A stretch of DNA of 64,000 nt from Martinezella miluonensis (GCF_900094545.1 NZ_FMAH01000035.1:1-64000); one strand, 5' to 3'. Shown: positions 31,724 through 41,664, numbered from the stretch's first letter. Numbers and translations: made by a program. Notes: generated by a model not told the origin, from the sequence alone.

Positions 31724-32942
31724 GGTCCTGACCGCGGGAGTGGCCCAGCAGGCTGGCAATGAAGTCAGGCAGGCCACGGGCATGGCCGGTGTCGACATCG
31801 GCAACGACGCTCATTCCGACGCGCAGCGGCGGCTTGCCCTGCGTATCGTCGATGCTGATGATCATCGGTATGCGCTGCACGACCTTGACCCAGTTGCCGG
31901 TGGTATTCTGGGCGGGCAGCAGCGAGAAGCTTGAGCCGGATGCCGGTGCGATGCTGGCCACCGTTCCCTTCCAGGTGACACCCGGATAGGCGTCGACCGA
32001 GATCGTCACCATCTGGCCTGTCCGCACATAGGTCAGCTCGGTTTCCTTTGGGCTGGCGCTGATCCACATATGCGTGGTGGAAACCAGCGAGAAGCCCTGC
32101 TGCGCAGCCGTCAGATAGGCGCCGACCTGCAGCGAGGGAACATTGGCGGTGACGCCGTCGAAGGGCGCGCGCACGACCGTATCGTCAAGCTCGCGCTGCG
32201 CATTGTCGACGGCAGCCTTGGCCTGCAGGTAGAGCGGGTTCTGCTCGACCGCAAGGTTGGCGGAGTTCTCTCCCCCCAATTGCGCAAGCGTCGTCGCCGC
32301 CTGGGCCTGCGCGACGGAGACCTTCTGTTGCGCAGCCTCAAGATTGTGCTTGGCCTGATCGAAGGCGGCCCTGGAGGCGACCGAGCTGTTGATCAGGTTC
32401 TGCTGACGCTCGAATTCGGTCTGATAGTAAGGAAGGTCGGCCTGCGCCTGGGCGATCTCGGCCAGGGATTGCTTGTAGCTCGCCTGCAGGTTCAGGATCT
32501 GGTTTCTCGCATTGCCGAGCTGCGCCTGTGCCCCTTCCAACGCGATCCGGAAGGAATCGGGCTTCAGGCGGAAAAGCACCTGCCCTTTCTTCACCACTTC
32601 GTTTTCATGGACATCGACCGAAATCACGGTGCCGGAAACATCGGTGGAGACGCCGACCATGTCGGCCTGGATATAGGCATTGTCGGTGGACATGATCTGT
32701 CCGCCGGTGACGTAGTAGTAACCGCCGACGGCAAGTGCGACGGGAAGCAGAGCAAAGAGGATCGGCCGCGTCAGTTTACGGCGTCTACGCGGCGTTTCGG
32801 GTGGCGAGACCGAAGTGGCGACAGCTGTTGCCGCAGCCTGCGGCGTTGGATTGGAGGACGGTGCCTCGGCCACGGGAGCCGGATTGTGTTCTGAAGAATT
32901 TGCGTTTGCGGGAACGCGCAGGGAGGAAGATGCATCAGCCAT
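31716..32942 (-). CDS. emrA: HlyD-family membrane fusion protein (EmrA)
   Basis: A 408-residue periplasmic adaptor. A low-complexity N-terminus precedes one TM segment (LFALLPVALAVGGYYYVTGG, about residues 65-85). The biotinyl-lipoyl-like parts MSTDNAYIQADMVGVSTDVSGTVISVDVHENEVVKKGQVLFRL and VVRAPFDGVTANV flank a coiled coil (residues about 145-240). It links the EmrB permease to an outer membrane channel, which is not encoded here. Overlaps marR by 8 bases upstream. Confidence 0.93.
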   Translation of the reverse strand: MADASSSLRVPANANSSEHNPAPVAEAPSSNPTPQAAATAVATSVSPPETPRRRRKLTRPILFALLPVALAVGGYYYVTGGQIMSTDNAYIQADMVGVSTDVSGTVISVDVHENEVVKKGQVLFRLKPDSFRIALEGAQAQLGNARNQILNLQASYKQSLAEIAQAQADLPYYQTEFERQQNLINSSVASRAAFDQAKHNLEAAQQKVSVAQAQAATTLAQLGGENSANLAVEQNPLYLQAKAAVDNAQRELDDTVVRAPFDGVTANVPSLQVGAYLTAAQQGFSLVSTTHMWISASPKETELTYVRTGQMVTISVDAYPGVTWKGTVASIAPASGSSFSLLPAQNTTGNWVKVVQRIPMIISIDDTQGKPPLRVGMSVVADVDTGHARGLPDFIASLLGHSRGQDHE

Positions 32943-33399
32943 GTTGTATCTCTTTATCGACTGCCTTCGAACGGCAGGCGTTAAGCAGGTTCGATTTCAT
33001 AAGGGTAAGCAATTCGTAGAGGCGGTCGCGATCCTCCGGGGAAACGCCATCGAGCGCCTCCTTCCGGGTCTGGTCGCCTATGTCGCGCATGGCATCGATC
33101 AGCGGTCGGGCTTCCTCGCGCATATAAAGCAGCCAGCTGCGGCGATCGCTCGGATGCTGCCGGCGTTCCACGAGGCCACGCTCGCTCAGCTTGTCGAGAA
33201 TGCGAACAAGCGTGATCGGTTCGATCTCCAGCATTTCGGCCAGTCCGGCCTGATGGATGCCTTCATTGTTGGCGAGATAGGCGAGCGTTTGCCACTGCGA
33301 ACGCGTCAGCCCCAAATCCTTCGCGCGCTGCTCGAACCGCTTGCGAAGAAGGCGGGCAACGTCATGGAGAACAAAGCCGAGGGTGGGTGTCGAATTCAT
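32935..33399 (-). CDS. MarR-family regulator of the emrAB operon
   Basis: A 154-residue winged-helix protein. LTRSQWQTLAYLANNEGIHQAGLAEMLEIEPITLVRILDKL is the recognition region, followed by the wing ERRQHPSDRRSWLLYM. It is the first gene of the operon marR-emrA-emrB and overlaps emrA by 8 bases, so it most likely represses its own operon and responds to the exported compounds. Confidence 0.92.
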   Translation of the reverse strand: MNSTPTLGFVLHDVARLLRKRFEQRAKDLGLTRSQWQTLAYLANNEGIHQAGLAEMLEIEPITLVRILDKLSERGLVERRQHPSDRRSWLLYMREEARPLIDAMRDIGDQTRKEALDGVSPEDRDRLYELLTLMKSNLLNACRSKAVDKEIQHG

Positions 33400-33420
33400 T
33401 TGTGAGAAGCCTGCTATTGA

Positions 33421-33457
33421 TAAGCACCCTTATAATTGTTCCTACGTATAGTAAGCA
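33421..33457. promoter_or_regulatory. Possible operator: TAAGCA direct repeats upstream of marR
   Basis: TAAGCA occurs at 33421-33426 and 33452-33457, 31 bases apart (about three helical turns), in an AT-rich stretch that must contain the marR-emrAB promoter. A MarR operator would normally be palindromic, and I do not see a clear palindrome, so this is tentative. Confidence 0.3.
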
Positions 33458-33588
33458 TCCACTCGATACAAGAGGTTGGCGATCAACAAATAACGATGGT
33501 CGAAGATGTCGCAGAAGGTGTCGCAAAGGTCGGCTCGCCGGGAGGAGCATCCATCCCGGCCGCTCACAACTGAAAACCCGCGCAATTG

Positions 33589-33623
33589 AAAAGGCGCGGA
33601 CGATTGATTCGTCCGCGCCTTTT
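33589..33623. terminator. Bidirectional intrinsic terminator
   Basis: AAAAGGCGCGGACG and CGTCCGCGCCTTTT form a perfect 14-bp stem around a 7-base loop, with T runs on both strands. It sits directly downstream of the DUF883 gene on the minus strand and separates it from the marR promoter region. Confidence 0.9.
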
Positions 33624-33654
33624 CGTCCATTTCGTTGAGGGTTCCGCCTGAAAG

Positions 33655-33936
33655 CTAACGTCGACTCAGCAGACCGATCAGGTAGCCAATGCCGGCTGCG
33701 GCGGCGACCATGAAAAGCGGCTCCTCGCGAACTCTTTCGCGCAGCCGCTCCGTGATCTCCTCGGCTTCCTCTGCGACGACGGACTTTGCTCCCTGCCCCA
33801 CGGCTGCCATGCTCTGCGACAGCTTTGCCAGATCTTCGCGCAACGCGGCGACCTGAGCGGCGAGATCCTCCATTGCCGTCTCTGTCTGCGCTCGCGCCGA
33901 AGAGGACTGAGCGGAAGCTGATTTCGTCTCGGCCAT
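33655..33936 (-). CDS. DUF883 (ElaB/YqjD-like) membrane-anchored protein
   Basis: A 93-residue protein: a long amphipathic helix (METALRE-like, MEDLAAQVAALREDLAKLSQSMAAV) leads to the family end REEPLFMVAAAAGIGYLIGLLSRR, a C-terminal membrane anchor with a glycine zipper. E. coli relatives bind ribosomes at the membrane in stationary phase; the role here is inferred from the family. It is a single-gene unit with its own terminator and GGAG upstream of the ATG. Confidence 0.88.
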   Translation of the reverse strand: MAETKSASAQSSSARAQTETAMEDLAAQVAALREDLAKLSQSMAAVGQGAKSVVAEEAEEITERLRERVREEPLFMVAAAAGIGYLIGLLSRR

Positions 33937-34117
33937 CGTATGCTCCTTGTGTCTTGTCGCTCAATAAAACGTCATTGCACGTCAAAGGTTCCGGCACTTT
34001 TGCGCCTCGTCCGGTGATTTCCCCTCTGGCTCTTCAATTCCGGTTCGGATTGTTCTAAGGAACTCCGATTGTTTCGCCTGCGGGTGAAGACTTGATGATG
34101 ACGAGGTTTGCTTTCCT

Positions 34118-36010
34118 ATGTTCGACGTGCTGAGAAAAATCGCCCAGACCTGGGTTGCCAAGGGCTTGTTGCTTCTTCTTGCGGCAGCTTTCGGCATATG
34201 GGGCGTCGAGCGTTCACTCATCAGCGGCGGTAACAGCAATACCGTGGTGACGGTCGGCGATCAGCATATCGATACCAATGAGTTCCGCCTCGCCTATCGG
34301 CGCCAGATTCAGGCGATCAGCCAGCAATTGCGCATGCAGATCACGCCGGACCAGGCGCGCGCCTTCGGTATCGGTCAGCAGACCGTCGCCCAGCTCGTTG
34401 CCGGCGCTTCGCTCGATCAGTTGGCCGCCGACATGAACCTGGGTCTTTCCCAGGATCGCCTGGCCAAGCTCATCGGCGACGATCCGGCTTTCAAGGCGGC
34501 GAATGGCGCCTTCGATCGTCAGAAATTCGAGATGCTGCTCCGTAACAGCAGCATCACCCCGGACGACTACATCAAGGAACGCAGCAAGGTCGCGATCCGT
34601 AGCCAGATCGTCGAAGCGGTGTCGAACGGCTTTATCGCACCGAAGGTTCTGGTCGATGCGGTCAAGCAGTATCACGACGAGAGCCGCAGCGTCGATTACC
34701 TGCTGCTCACCAATGCCAACATCGATCCGGTCAAGGCGCCGGCCGAAGACGTGCTATCGAAGTGGTTTGATGGCGTGAAGTCCAAGTATCGCGCTCCGGA
34801 GTACAGGAAGTTCGCCTATGTGAAGCTACAGGCCGAGGATCTTGCCGATCCGGCGAGCGTTTCGGACGACGAGCTGCGCGCCCAATACGACAAGCGCAAG
34901 GACAGCTTCAAGACACCGGCAACGCGGACGATCGAACAGTTGACCTTCGCCAACAAGGATCTTGCCAATGCGGCCGCTGACGCGCTGAAGACGGGGACGA
35001 CCTTCGACCAGCTCGTTACCGATCAGGGCAAGAAGCCTTCCGACGTGCTGCTCGGCACCTTCACCAAGGATCAAGTCCCGGACAAGACGATTGCCGAAGC
35101 AGCCTTCACCGTCGCCAAGGATGGCGGCACGACGCCTGTCGTCGACGGCTCGTTCGGCCCGGTCATTCTGCGCGTTACGAACGTGAAGAATGAGACGGCG
35201 AAGAACTTTGACGACGTCAAGGAAGATATCCGCAAGCAGATCGCTCTCGCTAACGCCGCCAACGAAATCACCAGCGTTCACGACAAGTTCGAGGATCTGC
35301 GCGGCTCCGGCGTCTCGCTGCAGGAAGCAGCGAACCAGCTCAAGCTGAAGCTGGTCACGGTTGACTCGATCGATGCAACCGGCCTCGATCAGAACGGCAA
35401 CGACGTCAAGGATCTGCCGGTTCGCCAGCAACTGCTTCCGGAGGTCTTCAAGGCCGAACAGGGCGGCAACCCGGCGGCGCTGACGGTCGGCAATGATGGT
35501 TATGTCTGGTACGATATACTGGGCGTGACGCCCAATCACGATCGCACGCTCGCCGACGTCCGTGAAAAAGCGGTTGTCGACTGGACCGCTGCGCAGCAGA
35601 AGATCGCGCTTGCCGCCAAGGCAGCAGAGTTGAAGCAGGAGGCGCAGAAGGGCAAGTCGCTTGCCGATATCGCCACCCCGCTCGGCATCGCCGTCGAAAA
35701 CAAGGCCAACATCGTGCGCTCGACGGACGACCCGGTTCTCGGCCGCGGCGGCATAGCCGCTGCCTTCTCCGGCCCTGTCGACGCTGCCGCGAGTGCCGTC
35801 GGTGCGGATGACACGACGCAGATCCTGCTCAAGGTCACCGGCGTCAACGACAATCCGACCACGGATGCCTTGAGCAACGACGATCAGCAGGTGGCCCAGA
35901 TCGCCAATGCTGCTGGCGACGACATCCTCGACCAGATGGTCGGCCAGCTGCAATCCAAATACACCGTCACGGTCAACCAGAGCCTCGCCGAACAGGCGAT
36001 GTCTCGTTAG
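34118..36010 (+). CDS. ppiD: PpiD/SurA-type peptidyl-prolyl isomerase, membrane anchored
   Basis: A 630-residue periplasmic folding factor. An N-terminal TM anchor (GLLLLLAAAFGIWGVERSL, residues about 16-34) is followed by the SurA-N-like helical region (FRLAYRRQIQAISQQL; FKAANGAFDRQKFEMLLRNSSITPDDY) and a PPIC-type region near residues 250-370 (KTPATRTIEQLTF ... FGPVILRVTNVK). A less conserved C-terminal half is rich in charged helices. It precedes trpD by 25 bases, so it may be the first gene of a trp-moa operon. Confidence 0.9.
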   Translation: MFDVLRKIAQTWVAKGLLLLLAAAFGIWGVERSLISGGNSNTVVTVGDQHIDTNEFRLAYRRQIQAISQQLRMQITPDQARAFGIGQQTVAQLVAGASLDQLAADMNLGLSQDRLAKLIGDDPAFKAANGAFDRQKFEMLLRNSSITPDDYIKERSKVAIRSQIVEAVSNGFIAPKVLVDAVKQYHDESRSVDYLLLTNANIDPVKAPAEDVLSKWFDGVKSKYRAPEYRKFAYVKLQAEDLADPASVSDDELRAQYDKRKDSFKTPATRTIEQLTFANKDLANAAADALKTGTTFDQLVTDQGKKPSDVLLGTFTKDQVPDKTIAEAAFTVAKDGGTTPVVDGSFGPVILRVTNVKNETAKNFDDVKEDIRKQIALANAANEITSVHDKFEDLRGSGVSLQEAANQLKLKLVTVDSIDATGLDQNGNDVKDLPVRQQLLPEVFKAEQGGNPAALTVGNDGYVWYDILGVTPNHDRTLADVREKAVVDWTAAQQKIALAAKAAELKQEAQKGKSLADIATPLGIAVENKANIVRSTDDPVLGRGGIAAAFSGPVDAAASAVGADDTTQILLKVTGVNDNPTTDALSNDDQQVAQIANAAGDDILDQMVGQLQSKYTVTVNQSLAEQAMSR

Positions 36011-36035
36011 GCCCGGTCGGGAGGATGGATAGTCA

Positions 36036-37052
36036 ATGAGCGAATTGAAACCTTTCCTCGCCAAGGTCGCCAATCGCGAGGTGCTGACGCGGGATGAATC
36101 CCGGCAGGCATTCGAGATCCTGATGTCCGGCGAAGCGACACCGTCGCAGATCGGCGCCTTCCTGATGGCGCTGCGCGTGCGCGGCGAAACGGTTGACGAG
36201 ATTGTTGGTGCCGTCTCAACAATGCGCGCCAAGATGCTGCCGGTGGAAGCACCGGCGGATGCGATCGACATCGTCGGCACGGGCGGCGATGGCGTCGGCA
36301 CCTATAACATCTCGACGTTGGCGGCGTTCATCGTTGCCGGCGCCGGCGTGCCGGTCGCCAAGCACGGCAACCGTGCCCAGAGCTCCAAGGCGGGTACTGC
36401 CGACACGCAGTCCGTTTTGGGCATCAAGCTCGATATCGGACCAGAAGTGATTTCCCGCTGCATCCGTGAGGCCGGCATCGGCTTCATGTTCGCGCAGCTG
36501 CACCATTCGTCGATGCGCCATGTCGGCCCGTCGCGGGTGGAACTTGGGACGCGTACGATCTTCAATCTGCTGGGACCCTTGTCGAACCCTGCCGGTGTCC
36601 GCCGTCAGCTGCTCGGCGTGTTCGCGCCGCAATGGGTCGTTCCGCTCGCCGAAGTACTTAGGGACCTGAATGCCGAAAGCGTCTGGGTTGTGCACGGCAA
36701 CGGCCTTGACGAGATCACCACGACCGGCACGACCTCCGTTGCCGCGCTGGAGAACGGCAAGATCCGCACCTTTGAGCTGACGCCATCAGATTTCGGCCTG
36801 CCTCATGCGGATCTCACCGACCTCAAGGGCGGCGACGGCGTTGCCAATGCGGCAGCGCTTCGCGACGTGCTGAGCGGCGCGAAAAACGCCTATCGCGACA
36901 TTGCCCTTGCCAATGCCGCCGCATCGCTTGTCATTGCCGGAAAGGCGGAAACGCTTCATGATGGCATGAAGCTCGCGACCCAGTCGCTCGACAGCGGCGC
37001 GACGGCCGTCGCATTGGAAAAGCTGGTCGCCGTCTCCAACGACGAAGAATAG
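36036..37052 (+). CDS. trpD: Anthranilate phosphoribosyltransferase
   Basis: A 338-residue enzyme of tryptophan synthesis. The glycine-rich PRPP motif [14 protein letters not shown] lies near residue 78-91, and [21 protein letters not shown] near residue 109. Full length. It is followed by trpC after 12 bases, so the two act in consecutive steps of the same pathway and are probably co-transcribed. Confidence 0.96.
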   Translation: MSELKPFLAKVANREVLTRDESRQAFEILMSGEATPSQIGAFLMALRVRGETVDEIVGAVSTMRAKMLPVEAPADAIDIVGTGGDGVGTYNISTLAAFIVAGAGVPVAKHGNRAQSSKAGTADTQSVLGIKLDIGPEVISRCIREAGIGFMFAQLHHSSMRHVGPSRVELGTRTIFNLLGPLSNPAGVRRQLLGVFAPQWVVPLAEVLRDLNAESVWVVHGNGLDEITTTGTTSVAALENGKIRTFELTPSDFGLPHADLTDLKGGDGVANAAALRDVLSGAKNAYRDIALANAAASLVIAGKAETLHDGMKLATQSLDSGATAVALEKLVAVSNDEE

Positions 37053-37064
37053 GTTCAAGACGTC

Positions 37065-37880
37065 ATGACCGATATCCTTCGGAAGATCGAAGCTTACAAG
37101 CGCGAGGAAATTGTCGCGGCCAAGGCCAAGGTTTCGCTCGCCGATCTCAAGGCCATGCAGGCGGATCAATCTGCGCCGCGCGGCTTTCACAGGGCGCTTC
37201 TAGCCAAGCAGAGTGCGGGCGTTTTCGGTCTGATTGCCGAAATCAAGAAGGCGAGCCCGTCAAAGGGGCTGATTCGCCCCGATTTCGACCCGCCTGCCCT
37301 CGCCAAGGCTTATGAGGCCGGCGGTGCGGCCTGCCTTTCGGTGCTGACGGATACGCCGAGCTTCCAGGGCGCTCCCGAATTCCTGACGGCTGCCCGCGCA
37401 GCCTGCTCCTTGCCCGCGCTGCGCAAGGATTTCATGTTCGACACCTATCAGGTGCAGGAAGCCCGCGCCTGGGGTGCCGACTGCATTCTGCTGATCATGG
37501 CCTCTCTTTCCGATGACGATGCGCAACGTCTGCAGGACGAAGCCTTCGGCCTCGGCATGGACGTGTTGGTCGAGGTTCACGATGCGGAAGAGATGGAACG
37601 GGCATTGAAACTGTCCTCCCCGCTGATCGGCATCAACAACCGCAATCTCCGCACCTTCGAAGTCAGCCTCACGGTCAGCGAGACCTTGTCTCCCATGGTG
37701 CCGAGGGGGCGTCTGCTGGTCGGCGAGAGCGGCGTCTTCACTCATGAGGATTGCAAGCGTCTCGAGACTGCCGGCATCACTACCTTCCTTGTCGGCGAAA
37801 GCCTGATGCGCAAGGATGACGTGACGGCGGCGACGCGACTGTTGCTGAACGGCGAAGCCGGCATTCTGGCGGCCGAGTAA
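37065..37880 (+). CDS. trpC: Indole-3-glycerol-phosphate synthase
   Basis: A 271-residue TIM barrel. It has the typical [23 protein letters not shown] near residue 55, [52 protein letters not shown] and the final [10 protein letters not shown]. It closes the indole ring in tryptophan synthesis. It ends one base before moaC begins, with no separate ribosomal promoter in view. Confidence 0.96.
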   Translation: MTDILRKIEAYKREEIVAAKAKVSLADLKAMQADQSAPRGFHRALLAKQSAGVFGLIAEIKKASPSKGLIRPDFDPPALAKAYEAGGAACLSVLTDTPSFQGAPEFLTAARAACSLPALRKDFMFDTYQVQEARAWGADCILLIMASLSDDDAQRLQDEAFGLGMDVLVEVHDAEEMERALKLSSPLIGINNRNLRTFEVSLTVSETLSPMVPRGRLLVGESGVFTHEDCKRLETAGITTFLVGESLMRKDDVTAATRLLLNGEAGILAAE

Positions 37881-37881
37881 C

Positions 37882-38376
37882 ATGACCACGACGAAGGCCG
37901 GCCTCACGCATATCGACGCTTCGGGCGAGGCGCATATGGTTGATGTCGGCGACAAGGCCGAGACGGCGCGCAGTGCCACGGCCACGGGCTACGTTAAGAT
38001 GAAGCCGGAGACATTGGCGCTGATCCGTGAAGGCAATGCCAAGAAGGGCGATGTCATCGGCACGGCGCGGCTCGCCGGCATCATGGCGGCGAAGCAGACG
38101 AGCAATCTCATTCCGCTATGCCATCCGCTGATGCTGACCAAGGTTGCCGTCGATATCGAAGAGGATGCCGCCCTGCCTGGCCTGCGTGTCACCGCAACGG
38201 CAAAGCTGACCGGCCGCACCGGTGTCGAGATGGAGGCGCTGACGGCAGTTTCCGTTGCTTGCCTGACGATCTACGACATGGCCAAGGCTGCCGATCGGGG
38301 TATGGAGATCGGCGGCATCACTCTATTGGAGAAATCCGGCGGAAAATCGGGAGATTTCCGCCATCCGGGGGCCTGA
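37882..38376 (+). CDS. moaC: Cyclic pyranopterin monophosphate synthase
   Basis: A 164-residue molybdenum cofactor enzyme. It shows [18 protein letters not shown] at the N-terminus, [30 protein letters not shown] with the active-site His/Cys region, and [20 protein letters not shown] with the catalytic Glu/Asp. Its location between trpC and moeA is the usual rhizobial arrangement. Confidence 0.96.
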   Translation: MTTTKAGLTHIDASGEAHMVDVGDKAETARSATATGYVKMKPETLALIREGNAKKGDVIGTARLAGIMAAKQTSNLIPLCHPLMLTKVAVDIEEDAALPGLRVTATAKLTGRTGVEMEALTAVSVACLTIYDMAKAADRGMEIGGITLLEKSGGKSGDFRHPGA

Positions 38377-38379
38377 TCC

Positions 38380-39606
38380 ATGAGCCTATTACCAGTCGCT
38401 GAAGCACAAGCGCGCCTGCTCGATAGTGCTGCGCCCATTCATCGCTTTGAAAGCGTTTCGCTCGATATGACCGAGGGCCGGGTCCTGGCCAGGGATTTGA
38501 CTGCCCGTCTCACTCAACCGCCCTTCGACGCCTCAGCGATGGACGGCTATGCGCTGCGCTTCGAGGACGCCGCGACGCCGGGTTCAGAATTGCAGGTCAT
38601 TGGCGCCTCCGCCGCAGGCCATGCTTTTGAGGGAACCGTGGGCAAGGGCGAGACGGTCCGAATCTTCACCGGCGCACCGGTTCCCGCGGGCGCCGATTCG
38701 GTGCTCCTGCAGGAAGATGCCGGACGACTGGAAGGCGATCGCATCCGCACCACCTATCCTCTACGCAAGGGGCAGCACATACGCCCGCGCGGCCAGGATT
38801 TCCTCGAGGATGAAACCGTGCTTCCCGCCGGCACGGTCATGGATTTCTCGCGGCTCACCGTTGCAGCAGCCATGAACCACCCGGCCTTGGATGTGTACCG
38901 CCAGCCGCTGGTGGCGATTCTGGCGACGGGTGACGAGCTTGTGGCGCCGGGCACCGAACCAGGGCCATCGCAGATCATCGCGTCGAACACCTTCGGCATC
39001 GCGGCGCTGGCGCGCAGTGCCGGAGCTCACGTCCTCGATCTCGGCATCGTCGCCGACGACAGCGATGCGATCACCGCTGCCATTGGCCGTGCGCAGGTGG
39101 CGAAGGCCGATGTCATCGTCACGCTCGGCGGCGCCTCGGTTGGCGATCACGATCTGGTGCAGGCGACCATGATCGATGCCGGCATGCAGCTGGATTTCTG
39201 GCGCATCGCCATGCGTCCCGGCAAGCCGCTGATGGTTGGCAGCCTCGGCGATACGCACGTCCTTGGACTTCCCGGCAATCCCGTTTCCAGCCTTGTTTGC
39301 GGCCTGCTGTTTCTCGAGCCGTTGATAAGAAAGCTCGCCTCCCTGCCACCTATCAAGCGTGAGGGCGTTGTAAGCACCGCCGTGACCTTTGCTGCAAACG
39401 ATCAGCGACAGGATTATGTGCGCGCGACGCTGACGCGGGCCGATGACGGCGGCTGGCTCGCCGAGCCCTTCTCCAAGCAGGATTCCTCGATGATGAAGGT
39501 CTTTTCGCGCGCCGACTGCCTGGTTGTCCGTCCGCCGCACGCGCCGGAGCTTGAAGCGGGCTCGCCCACTCAGGTCATATTCCTGCGGCCAGATCTGCTG
39601 GGCTGA
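38380..39606 (+). CDS. moeA: Molybdopterin molybdenumtransferase
   Basis: A 408-residue enzyme that inserts molybdate into molybdopterin. Marks include FDASAMDGYALRFED near residue 48, IFTGAPVPAGADSVLLQED, the MoaB-like GDE site (VAILATGDELV), VTLGGASVGDHDLV and the MRPGKPLMVGSLGDTHVLGLPGNPVSS region. It is the last gene of the operon. In many rhizobia lexA follows moeA; here the next gene is gnd on the other strand. Confidence 0.95.
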   Translation: MSLLPVAEAQARLLDSAAPIHRFESVSLDMTEGRVLARDLTARLTQPPFDASAMDGYALRFEDAATPGSELQVIGASAAGHAFEGTVGKGETVRIFTGAPVPAGADSVLLQEDAGRLEGDRIRTTYPLRKGQHIRPRGQDFLEDETVLPAGTVMDFSRLTVAAAMNHPALDVYRQPLVAILATGDELVAPGTEPGPSQIIASNTFGIAALARSAGAHVLDLGIVADDSDAITAAIGRAQVAKADVIVTLGGASVGDHDLVQATMIDAGMQLDFWRIAMRPGKPLMVGSLGDTHVLGLPGNPVSSLVCGLLFLEPLIRKLASLPPIKREGVVSTAVTFAANDQRQDYVRATLTRADDGGWLAEPFSKQDSSMMKVFSRADCLVVRPPHAPELEAGSPTQVIFLRPDLLG

Positions 39607-39673
39607 CACTATTCCCGCAAACGTCCACAGCGGTTTTCCGTCGGGAATTGCGCGATCATAACGGGCAAGCAAA

Positions 39674-39699
39674 AGCCGGGAGGTTTGACCCACCCGGCT
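39674..39699 (-). terminator. Terminator between moeA and gnd
   Basis: AGCCGGG and CCCGGCT form a stem, extended by two more GC pairs past one mismatch. On the minus strand it is followed by TTTTGCTT, so it best fits termination of gnd, and may stop moeA transcripts as well. Confidence 0.7.
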
Positions 39700-39725
39700 C
39701 ATAATTCTGCAAATCGACGGGCCGA

Positions 39726-40751
39726 TTACGTGGCCGGCTTCTCGTGATGACCGCCGAACCCGGCGCGCATGGCCGAAAGAACCTTGTTGGCGTAATCGTC
39801 GTTGCCGCGTGAGGCGAAGCGGCCGTAAAGCGCCGCGCTGAGCACCGGCGTCGGAACGCCTTCGTCGATCGCAGCCGAGATCGTCCAGCGGCCTTCGCCC
39901 GAGTCGGAAACGCGGCCGGCATATTGCGAAAGCGCCGCATCGCCGTGCAGGGCGTCGGCGGTGAGATCGAGCAGCCAGGAGGTGATCACGCTGCCGCGGC
40001 GCCATACTTCGCTGATTTCAGCGATGTCGAGATCATACTGATAATACTGCGGATGCGAGAGCGGAGCGGTTTCGGCATCCTTCTCGGCGCTCAGCTTGCC
40101 GATATTGGCGTGGCGGAGAACATTCAGGCCTTCGGCATAGGCGGCCATCAGGCCGTATTCGATGCCGTTGTGGACCATCTTGACGAAATGGCCGGCGCCG
40201 GATGGGCCGCAATGCAGGTAGCCCTGCTCTGCCGTGCTGTTCCTGGCAGCTTCTTCCGAGCGCATCGCCGACGGAGCGACGTCACCGACGCCAGGAGCAA
40301 GCGTCGCGAAGATCGGCGAGAGATGCTGGACGGTTTCCTTCTCGCCGCCGATCATCAGGCAATAGCCGCGCTCGAGACCGAAAACGCCGCCGCTGGTGCC
40401 GACGTCGACATAGTGGATGCCCTTCGGCTTCAGCTCTTCGGCGCGGCGGATGTCATCGTGGTAATAGGAGTTGCCGCCGTCGATGACGATGTCGCCCTCT
40501 TCGAGAAGCGGAACGATCGCTGCCAGTTCCTGATCGACGATTGCAGCCGGCAGCATCATCCAGACGACGCGCGGCTTCGCGAGCTTCGATACGAAATCTG
40601 CGAGAGACTTGCTGCCGGTGGCGCCGAGCTGCTCAAGCCCTGCGACGCTCTCCGGACGCGCATCGAAAACAACCGCGCTGTGACCGGCCCTCATGAGGCG
40701 CTGCACCATGTTGTTGCCCATACGGCCAAGGCCAATCATTCCGATTTGCAT
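39726..40751 (-). CDS. gnd: 6-phosphogluconate dehydrogenase (short GndA-type)
   Basis: A 341-residue decarboxylating dehydrogenase, shorter than the classical 470-residue enzyme. The N-terminal Rossmann motif [26 protein letters not shown] near residue 89, the TSGGVFG loop and the catalytic [21 protein letters not shown] (about residues 181-200) are intact. It makes ribulose 5-phosphate and NAD(P)H. Short forms are often NAD-linked, but the cofactor was not deduced here. Confidence 0.93.
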   Translation of the reverse strand: MQIGMIGLGRMGNNMVQRLMRAGHSAVVFDARPESVAGLEQLGATGSKSLADFVSKLAKPRVVWMMLPAAIVDQELAAIVPLLEEGDIVIDGGNSYYHDDIRRAEELKPKGIHYVDVGTSGGVFGLERGYCLMIGGEKETVQHLSPIFATLAPGVGDVAPSAMRSEEAARNSTAEQGYLHCGPSGAGHFVKMVHNGIEYGLMAAYAEGLNVLRHANIGKLSAEKDAETAPLSHPQYYQYDLDIAEISEVWRRGSVITSWLLDLTADALHGDAALSQYAGRVSDSGEGRWTISAAIDEGVPTPVLSAALYGRFASRGNDDYANKVLSAMRAGFGGHHEKPAT

Positions 40752-41055
40752 ATGTCAGTCTCCTAGGACGGTTTTAATCGTTTGAATATTCAATAGAGAC
40801 ATTTCGCAGCATTTTCCAATGAACAAATGACGGGCGAGCTATGCACAAGCCAAGCAGCGTGGAAAAATCCGTACGTTCACGCATCTGTGATAACGCTGGC
40901 GAAAACTGCCCGCCTTTGCCATGATCGCGCTTTGCCGCTCTCGGGGAAAGCTGTATTTTGCGCCTCCATTCACATGGATAGATTTAGCATCGATCCTGAG
41001 TTCTTTTCACAATTCTCTATAGGTCGGCGCTGAAATGAAGCGTCAAAGGAGGCAT
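40752..41055. other. Intergenic region between gnd and the tehA-like fragment
   Basis: I see no gene in these 304 bases. It must contain the gnd promoter near its left side. The right part is AT-richer and ends with AAGGAGG, the ribosome binding site of the decayed tehA-like gene. Confidence 0.4.
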
Positions 41056-41230
41056 ATGGCTGCGTCTCTGAAACTGCCGCTGGTTCCAGCTTCATTTTTC
41101 GGCATGGTGCTCGGGCTTTCCGGCCTCTCCAATGCCTGGCGGGTCGGTGCGCGCATCCGGTGACTGCCGGCACTGCTCCGGCGAAGTGCTGACCTTTGTA
41201 ACGCTTGCCGGCGCCCTTGGTCAGGGCTGA
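41056..41230 (+). pseudogene. Decayed N-terminal fragment of a TehA/C4-dicarboxylate-type transporter
   Basis: After an AGGAGG ribosome binding site, a 35-codon frame reads LPLVPASFFGMVLGLSGLSNAWRVGARI, the start of TehA-type transporters, and then stops. Downstream the continuing similarity (LPAL, then GEVLTFVTLAGALG) appears in shifted frames up to TGA 41230. The rest of the roughly 320-residue transporter is missing. It is a remnant created by frameshifts and a large deletion. Confidence 0.75.
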
Positions 41231-41261
41231 TGGAACGAGAACTCGCGAATTGGAGGGCCAT

Positions 41262-41633
41262 GTGCTCGATCATGTAACAATCGGCGTTCGCAACCTGGAG
41301 CGTTCGAAGATCTTTTACGACGCGATATTACGCCCTCTCGGTATCGAACGCCTTTATGCCGAGGGCGAAACCTTTGCGGGGTATGGCATTGGAGGGAAGG
41401 CATTCTTCTGGATCGGAGAGCGTGATGTCCCGCAAACAGGCGCGCATGTCGCCTTCAGCGCCGAAAATAGGGAATTCGTCGATGAATTCCATCGAGTCGC
41501 TATCCTGGCTGGCGGCACCGATAACGGCGCTCCCGGCCTTCGTCCGCATTATCATCCGAACTACTACGGCGCCTTCATTCTCGATCCGGATGGCCACAAT
41601 ATCGAAGCCGTTTGTCACCTCACAGTGAATTGA
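41262..41633 (+). CDS. VOC-family (glyoxalase-like) protein
   Basis: A 123-residue protein of the vicinal oxygen chelate fold. I start it at GTG 41262 because GGAGGG precedes it. It begins VLDHVTIGVRNLERSKIFYDAILRPLGIE (metal His and the first beta-alpha unit) and ends HPNYYGAFILDPDGHNIEAVCH, with the conserved Asp-Pro-Asp-Gly-His-x-Ile-Glu metal motif. The substrate is unknown. Confidence 0.9.
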   Translation: MLDHVTIGVRNLERSKIFYDAILRPLGIERLYAEGETFAGYGIGGKAFFWIGERDVPQTGAHVAFSAENREFVDEFHRVAILAGGTDNGAPGLRPHYHPNYYGAFILDPDGHNIEAVCHLTVN

Positions 41634-41664
41634 GCGGGAATCGCCGCATTCCGGCGTAATGACA

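Noticed and set aside
34826-36301. Minus-strand open frame of about 490 codons opposite ppiD/trpD
   Set aside because: It crosses two well-supported genes and their junction; the protein looks like an antisense translation.
39924-40766. Plus-strand open frame opposite gnd
   Set aside because: It is fully covered by the well-supported gnd gene and shows no family features; a by-product of GC-rich codon use.
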